Source: Anaerolineae bacterium (GTDB taxonomy: Bacteria; Chloroflexota; Anaerolineae; Epilineales; Epilineaceae). From it: a stretch of 42,388 bases of DNA. The translations under genes were made by a program, and so were the position numbers. The DNA lies in contig JAJCYU010000044.1 in assembly GCA_029262755.1 (NCBI GenBank), positions 1 through 42,388 of the forward strand. Reading direction: 5' to 3'. Positions 17,301 through 26,300 of the stretch are shown here, piece after piece. Numbering within the stretch: position 1 is the first letter of the stretch; each line of letters begins with the position of its first letter. A model generated the notes under the pieces. It ran no database searches and was not told the DNA's origin. It was given only the letters and a program-made list of their open reading frames with translations.

Positions 17301-20300
17301 GCGTTGAACGTGGCCGGCACGGCCGACCTGTCGGTGACGAAGGCCGCCGTGGGCCGCGTGCGCGACGCCGGCTGCCAGGTGCCGCCGACCGCCAGCGACG
17401 CCCCGGACCGCGTCTCCGCCGGCTTGGACCTGACCTACACGATGGCCGTGACCAATGACGGGCCCTCCGAGGCCGTCGCGGCCGAGCTGTGGGACCGCCT
17501 GCCGCCCGGCATCGTCGTGACCGGCTTCACGGTCACCGACGCCGCGGGCGCGCCCGCCGGCAGCTGCACCACCGGCGCCGCCGGCAGCGCCATCGACCCG
17601 ATGATCTGCAGCCTGGGCACGCTCGCCGCCGGCGAGACCGTGACGGTGGTCGTCGAGGCCGACGTGATGGCCGACGTGCCGGACCAGACGATCCTCGAGA
17701 ACGACGTGCGCGTCACCTCCGACACCTTCGACGACGACGAGTCGAACAACCGCGCCACGAACCTCAGCACCGTCGTGGCCCAGTCCGACCTGGCCATCGC
17801 CAAGGACGACACGCCCGACGCGGTGATCGCGGGCGAAGGCCTGACCTATCGCCTCAGCCTGGTCAACTTCGGGCCCAGCGTGGCCACGGACGTGGTCATC
17901 TCCGACCAGCTGCACCCGGACCTGACCTTCGTCGGCTACCAGCTGATCAACGGCAGCGGCGTTTGCAACGTGGACACGTTGAACCTGGTCACCTGTCAGG
18001 TCGATCCCGTGGCGCCCAACGGCCCGCCGGGCCTGCCGGTCGTCGTGGAGCTCTTCCTGACGGTAAACCCGGACGCCGCCGCCGGCCTGCTGCCCAACTT
18101 TGCCTCCGTCAACAGCGCCAGCAACGACCTGTGCGTGGACAACGACCTGGCCTTCGAGCAGACCGTGGTTTCGCAGAGCGCGGACCTGGCGGTCTTCAAG
18201 CGCGCGCGCAACGTCGCGCCCATCGCCGGCGAGCAGGTGACCTTCGAGGTCGTCGTGCGCAACAACGGCCCCTCCGACGCCCAGGGCGTCGTGGTTACCG
18301 ACACGGTGCCGGCCGGCCTGGTCTTCCTCGACCAGAACGACAATTGTGCGCTCGCGGCGGGCGTCATTACATGCGAGGTTCCGGTCGCGGCGCCCGGCAA
18401 CATCTTGGGCGCCGGCCAAAGCACGAGCCTGGATCTACTCTTCGACGTCGTGCCGAACGTGGCGCAGGGCGCGGTCATCACCAACACCGCGATCGTCTCC
18501 TCCGCGACGCCGGACACGATGCTGGTCAACAACAGCAACGACAGCGTGATCTTCGTGCGCACGGTGGCGGACCTGCGGCTGCGAAAGATCGGCAAGCCCG
18601 ACGGCGCCGTGCGCGCCGGCGACCTGCTGACCTACACGATCTTCACCGACAACCTCGGTCCCAGCTGGGCCCACGGCACCTTCGTCACGGACGAGATCCT
18701 CTCCGACGGTCTCTTCGACGTCGTGTCGATCGACCCGGACGTCAACGGCAACCGCCCAACGGCCGTGTGTACGCTGACCTCGGCCAACGACGGCGCCCTG
18801 AACGTCGCCGTGCCGAACGCAGGAGCAGGCTCGGCCGGTGCGCCCTTGGCTTCCGACGTGAACCAGCGCGCGACCGTGAGCTGCCAGTTGCCCGACACGC
18901 CGGACCCGACGCCGCCCTTCTCCGCCGACGACCTGGAGGTCTTCGGTGGTCCCTTCGGCGGCCCGAACGCCGGCCGCTGGGTGGCCGAGATCGTGGTGCG
19001 TGCCACGGAGATGGCGTCGATCAACGACGTGGCCTCCGCATCGAGCCTCGATATCGATCCCGACGCCTCCAACAACGAGGCCGCCGTAGAACACGAGGTC
19101 GTGGACATCGCCGACCTCGCGGTGGTCAAGACCGCGGTCGGTCAGGTGCGCGACCTCGGCTGCGCCGTGCCGCCCACCGCCAGCCCCGTCCCCGATCGCG
19201 TGACGGCCGGACTCGGCGTGACGTACACCATTACGGTCTCGAACTCCGGACCGTCGCTGGCCGAGAACGCGTCGCTCGTCGACCGCCTGCCGCCCGGTAT
19301 CGTGGTCAACGGCTACCAGGTCCTCGACGGCGTCGGCGCGCCGGCCGGCACATGTACGACCGGCACGCCCGGTAGCGCCGCCGATCCGATGGTCTGCGAT
19401 CTCGGCAGCCTGGCCGTAGGCGAGCAGCGGACGGTGATCGTCACGGCGGACGTCGGCGCCGGCGTGGCCGACGGCACGCTGTTGGAGAACGACGTCTCGG
19501 TCTCCTCGAACACCTTCGACGACATGAACGCCAACAACCGCGATACGAACCTGACGCGCGTCGGCGCCGCGGCCGATCTGAGCATCGAGAAGGAAGGCGA
19601 TCCGGCGGCCGTGTTGGCCGGCGAGGGCGTCACCTACCGCATCGCGGTGCGCAACCTCGGTCCCTCCGTCGCGCCCAACGTGGTCGTGCGCGACGCGCTC
19701 GATTCCAACCTGACCTTCCTCGGCTCCCAGATCATCGGTGGCTCGGGCTCGTGTGCGGTGGACACCGGCAACGTCGTCACCTGCCAGCTCGGCAACGTGA
19801 CCCCCAACCCGGCGCCCGCCCTGCCTGTGGTGGTCGAGCTCTTCTTGCAGGTCAACACGGACGCGCCGGCCGGCGTCATCGTCAACACCGCGACCGTCGC
19901 CAGCGACGTGACGGACCCCTGTGGCGCCAACAACAGCGACGACGCCACGACGGACGTCACGCAGGGCGCCGACCTCGCGGTCCTCAAGGCCACCGACGAC
20001 CTCACGCCCGTGGCGGGCGGCGAGGTGACGTTCTCGATCGACGTGGTCAACAACGGCCCGTCGGACGCGCAGGGCGTGACGGTCACCGACACGGTGCCGG
20101 CCGGCCTGATCTACCGCAACCAGAACGACTTCTGCAGCCTGCTGGGCACCTTGATCACCTGTGAGGTGCCGCTGCCGGCGCCGGACAACACGCTCGAGGT
20201 CGGGCAGCGCTACGCCTTCGACCTGGTCTTCGATGTGCTGCCCGATGTCGCACCGGACGCGATCATCACCAACACCGCGACGGTGCAGGCCATCACGCCG

Positions 20301-23300
20301 GACGCCTTCCTGGCCAACAACCAGGACGACAGCACGGTCTTCATTCGCACCGAGGCCGACCTGCGCGTGCGCAAGTTCGGCAAGCCGGACGCACAGGTGC
20401 GCGCCGACGAGCTGCTGACCTACACGATCATCGTCGACAACCTCGGCCCGAGCTGGGCCCATGGTACGACCGTGACCGACGAGATCGTCTCCAGTGGCCT
20501 CTTCGATGTCATCGCCGTCGATCCGGACGTCAACGGCAACCGCCCGACAGCCGTGTGTACGCTGACCTCGGCCAACGACGGCGGCTTGAACGTGGCCATC
20601 CCCAACGCCGGCGCCGGCTCACCCGCCGTGCCGGTGGCCGCCGATGTCGACGAGCGCGGTACGCTGACCTGCACGCTGCCCGATACGCCGGACCCCGTGC
20701 CGCCCTTCTCCATCGACGACCTCGAGACCTTCGGCGGTCCCTTCGGCGGCCCGAATGCCGGCCGCTGGATCGTGGAGATCGTCCTGCGCGCGGCAGAGGC
20801 GCAGTCGATCAACGACGTCGCCTCGGTGTCGAGCGACGACACGGACGTCGACGCATCCAACAATGAGGCCTTCGTCGAGCACGACATCACGGACGTGGCG
20901 GACCTGGCTGTCGAGAAGACGGCCGTCGGCCGCGTGCGCGATCTCGGCTGCGCCGTGCCGGCCACCGCGAGCGACGTTCCGGACCGCGTGACGGCCGGCT
21001 TGGACGTAACCTACTCGATCACCGTGACGAACGGCGGCCCCTCGACAGCGGAGAACGTGCTGTTGATCGACCGGCTGCCGCCGGGCATCGTGGTCACCGG
21101 CTACAGCGTCGTGGACCTCAGCGGTGCGCCGTCCGGCAACTGCGATACGGGCACGCCGGGCGAGCCGCTCGACAAGCTCACCTGCGGCCTCGGCACGCTG
21201 CGCGAGGGCGAGGGCCGCGTGGTCACGATCGACGCCGACGTCGGCGCCGACGTGCGCGACGGCACGATCCTCGAGAACGACGTGCTCGTGACCTCGGACG
21301 TGTTCGACATCGACAACCGGAACAACTTCGATAGCAACCTGACGCTGGTCGACGCGCAAGCCGACCTGGCGATCGACAAGGACGACGAGCCGGACGCGGT
21401 CGTGGCCGGTGAAGAGCTGACCTACCGCCTGACCGTCACCAACGCGGGCCCGAGCTTCGCGCCCAACGTGGTCGTGCGCGATCAGCTGAACCCGAACCTG
21501 ACCTTCTTGGGCTTCCAGGTCATCGGCGGCCCCGGCGTGTGCAACGTCGACACGGGCAACCTGGTCACGTGCCAGCTCGGTACGGTGGCGCCCAACCCGC
21601 CGCCGGCCCTGCCGGTGGTGGTCGAGCTCTTCCTGCTGGTCAACCCGGACGCGCCCGCCGTACCCATCGCCAACACCGCGACGGTGACCAGCGGCGTGGC
21701 CGACCCCTGTCTGGTCAACAACAGCGACGACGACACGACGGAGGTCGGGCAGAACGCCGACCTTGCGCTGCTGAAGTCGGTCGACGATCTCACGCCCGTC
21801 GCGGGCGGCGAGGTCACCTTCGCGATCGACGTGGTCAACAACGGTCCTTCGGATGCCCAGAGCGTGACCGTCACCGATCCGGTGCCGGCCGGCCTTGTCT
21901 TCCGCAACCAGAACGACTTCTGCACGCTCGCCGGCAACCTCATTACCTGCGAGATTCCGCTCGCGGCGCCGAACAACACGCTCGAGGTCGGGCAGAGCTA
22001 CGGCTTCGACCTCGTCTTCGACGTGCTGCCGGACGTCACGCCCGGGGCGATCATCACCAACACCGCCACGGTGCAGTCCGCGACGGCCGATCTCTTCACC
22101 GCCAACAACAGCGACGACAGCACAATCTACGTCCGCACCGAGGCCGACCTGCGCGTGCGCAAATTCGGCAAGCCGGACGGCGCGGTGCGCGCGGGCGAGC
22201 TGCTGACCTACACGATCATCGTGGACAACCTGGGGCCGAGCTTCAGCCACGCGACCTACATGACCGACGAGATCGTGGCCAGCGAGCTCTTCGATGTCGT
22301 CGCCGTGGACCCGGATGTCAACGGCAACCGCCCCACGGCCGTGTGCACCCTTACCTCGGCCAACGACGGCGCGTTGAACGTGGCGATCCCCAACGGCGGC
22401 GCCGGTATGCCCGGCGCACCGATCGCGGTGGACGTCGACGAGCGGGCCACGCTGACCTGCGTGCTGCCCGACACGCCCGACCCGGCCGGCAACCCGCCCT
22501 TCAGCATCGACGATCTGGAAACCTTCGGCGGTCCGCTGCAGGGCGCAAACGCAGGCCGCTGGATCATCGAGGTCGTCGTCACCGCACGCCAGACCTCGTC
22601 GATCAATAACGTGGCCTCGGTCTCCAGCGATGACGTCGATCCCGACCAGTCCAACAACGAAGCCTTCGTGCAGCACGCCATCACGGACGTGGCCGATCTG
22701 GCCATCGAGAAGACGGCCGTCGGCGAGATCGTCCAGCCCGGCTGCCCGCCCGTCATCGCCCTTGTGCCCGACGCGGTCACCGCGGGGCTCGGCGCGACCT
22801 ACACGATCACCGTCACCAACAACGGTCCCTCCGACGCCGAGAACGTGGTGGTCGTGGACCGCTTGCCGCCCGGTGTAGTGGTAACCGGCTACCAGGTCGT
22901 CGATGCCACCGGCGCACCCTCCGGCAACTGCGACACGGGCACGGCCGGCAGCGCGATCGACAAGCTCACCTGCGGCCTCGGGCTGTTGCGTCCGGGCGAG
23001 CAGGAGTTCGTGACCGTCGAGATCGACGTCGACGCCGACGTGCTAGCCGGCACGATCCTCGAGAACGACGTGTTGGTCTTCTCGGACATCTTCGACATCG
23101 ACAACACGAACAACTACGACACGAACCTCATGACCGTCGGTGCGAGCGCCGATCTGGAGATCCTGAAGGACGATGATCCGGACACGGTGATCGCAGGTGA
23201 GGAGCTGGAATACACCTTCACGCTGCGCAACCTCGGGCCCTCCTTCGCCCGCAACGTGCGGATCTCCGACCAGCTCCATCCGGACCTGATCTTCCTCGGC

Positions 23301-26300
23301 GCCACGATCACCGGCGCAGGCGGAACGTGCAGCGTCGATATCACGAACCTGTTGACCTGCGCGATCGGCACGATCGCGCCGAACCCGTCGCCGCTGCTGC
23401 CGGTGGTGGTCGAGGTGCGGATGTTGGTCGACGAGGACACGCTCGTGACCTCGATCGACAACACGGTGTCGGTCACGAGCGACACGACCGACCCCTGCGC
23501 CGACAACAACACGGCCGTCGAGAACACGATCGTGGGGCAGAACGCGGACCTGCGGCTGCTCAAGACCGTGAGCGACCTCACGCCGGTGGCCGGCGAGGAA
23601 GTGCGCTTCCACATCGACGTGCGCAACTTCGGCCCCTCCGACGCGCAGAACGTCATCGTCACGGACGCCGTGCCGGACGGTCTGCTCTTCCGCAACCAGA
23701 ACGACTTCTGCACCGAGACGGCCGGGTTGATCACGTGTGAGATCCCGCTCGCGGCGCCCAACAACGTGCTGGTCGACGGGGCGGGCTACGCCTTCGACCT
23801 CGTCTTCGACGTCGACAGCGACGTCGCGCCCGGCGCGATCATCGTCAACACCGCCACGGTGAGTTCCACCACGCCCGATCCCTTCACGGCCAACAACACG
23901 GACGACAGCACGATCTACGTGCGCACCGTGGCCGACCTGCGCGTGCGCAAGTTCGGCAAGCCGGACAGCGCGGTGCGTGCGGGTGAGCTGCTGACCTACA
24001 CGATCATCGTCGACAACCTCGGCCCGAGCTTCAGCCACGCGACCTACGTCACCGACGAGATCGTCGCGAGCGAGCTCTTCGATGTCGTCGCGGTGGACCC
24101 GGACGTCAACGGCAATCGCCCGACGGCCGTCTGTACGCTCACCTCGGCCAACGACGCCGGCCTCAACATCGGCATCCCCAACGGCGGCGCCGGTGCGCCG
24201 GGCGCGCACATCGCCAACGACATCGACGAGCGGGCCACGCTGACCTGCGTGATCCCTGACGCGCCGGACGTACCCGGCACGCCGCCCTACCCGCGCTCCA
24301 CGGACGACCTCGAGACCTTCGGCGGCCCGCTGCAGGGCCCGAACGCCGGCCGCTGGATCGTCGAGGTGGTCGTCACGGCCGACCAGACGAGCAACATCAA
24401 CGACGTCGCCTCGGTGGCCAGCGCGGACACCGATCCGGACCTGGCCAACAACGAGGCCTTCGTCGAGCACGACATCACCGACGTGGCGGACCTGCGGGTC
24501 ATGAAGACGGCCCTCGGTCAGAACCACATCGGCTGTGACAACGAGATGATCGCGCTACCGGACAGCGTCACGGCCGGCGGAGTGATCAGCTACACGATCA
24601 TGGTCCAGAACTTCGGCCCCTCGGACGCCGAGAACGTGTTGATCTTCGACCGCCTCCCGCCTGGCCTCGTGGTCACCGACTACAGCCTGGTCGACGAGAT
24701 GGGCGCGCCGAAGGGTGACTGCGAGACCGGAACCCCGGGCGAGCCGTCGGATCGGCTGACCTGCGGCGTCGGGACGCTGCTGAGTGAAGACGCGGCCGGC
24801 GTGCCGGGCGAGAAAGCGACGCTGATCGTCACGGCGACGGTGGACACCGCGCTGTTGGACGGCACGATCCTCGAGAACGACGTCTTCGTCGATTCCGACA
24901 TCTTCGACATCGACAACTCGAACAACCACACAAGCAACCTGACCACGGTCAACACCCGGGCCGACCTCGCGATCGTGAAGACGAACAAGGGGCCGAACCC
25001 GGTGCCGGCTGGCGAGAGCCTGGTCTACCAGATCGACGTGATGAATCTCGGCAAGAGCGTCGCACGCGGTGTGGTGGTCAGCGACACGCTGCCGGCGGGG
25101 CTGTTCTTCGAGACCGCCCTGGGCGCCACCTGCTACGAGGTGCCCGGCATGCCCCAGATGGTCGAGTGCCAGCTGGGCGACATGGCGGTGGGCGAGACCC
25201 GCACCTTCTTCCTCTCCATCGGCACGGAGCCGGACACGGTGCCCTCGCCGGACATGATGATCACGTTGGTCAACACGGCCGAGGTCGACAGCCGCACCAT
25301 CGACCCGTGCCCGGACAACAACATCGCAACGGCCGACACGCCGGTCGTGCGCGAGTCGGATGTCTACGTGTTCAAGACGGACCTCGTCGACCCGGTCATC
25401 GCCGGCGAAGAGGCCGCCTACCGCATCCGCTTCGGCAACAACGGTCCATCCGATGCCGTGCTGGTCAGCCTGACCGACACCCTGCCGGTCGGCTTCACCT
25501 ACAACCGCTGCGCGCCGCTGGATCCCAACGACAGCGTGGAGTGCATGGTCATCAGCGGCGACGGCGTGATCACCAGCCAGGTGGTTCGCCTCGAGAGCCT
25601 GTCGATGACCAACTACGCGCGCTTCGTGGACGGTGGCGATTTGGCCGCCGGCGCGGAACTCACCTTCGACCTCATCGCGGACGTGGCCAGCGGCTACGTC
25701 TTGGACGGCCGCGGCGACACCGCGCCCGGCGAGGGCGCGCGCGCCTTCGGCGAGGCGACCGGCTACCCGCATTACGCGAACAACCTTGTGATGATCACCT
25801 CGTCGAAGGACCCGGCGCCCTTCGTGCCCTACCCCTTCGGTGGTGCGTCACCGGACTCGCGCATCGCGGGTCCCGGCTTCCCGGACGTTGCGGCATCGTC
25901 CGGCGCGCAGCCAACCGGTCTGTTCCAGGGCGGCGAGCCGCCGATCGAGCGCAACAACTGGGACAACGAGATCACGCGCGTCAACGCGCTTGCCGATCTC
26001 GCGATCCACAAGACCGATATCTTCGGTGATCCGGCCCTCGCGCCGGACAACTGGTTCCTGATGTGCGATCCCGTCCAGCCGGGCGGCATGATCACCTACA
26101 CGTTGTCCATCACCAACACCGGCCCCTCCGACGCGGCCGAGGTCATCGTGGAAGACTGGCTCGACGAGCTCTACGTGGTCCACGACCCCGTTCGAATCGA
26201 TGTCGAGATCGTCAACGACGAAGGGCTTGTCGAGGAGATCCGCGACACCGGCTACATCGAGGTCGTCGCCGGCCGCGACCGGAACTTCCTCAACCAACGC

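Noticed and set aside
17322-24485. CRISPR-like or mobile-element repeats
   Set aside because: The repeats are 1.8 kb, in frame and coding throughout, without spacers, terminal inverted repeats or a transposase.
16227-24527. Series of long minus-strand frames (675-730 codons) opposite the DUF11 array
   Set aside because: They repeat with the same period as the sense repeats and have no motifs, so they are shadows of the array.
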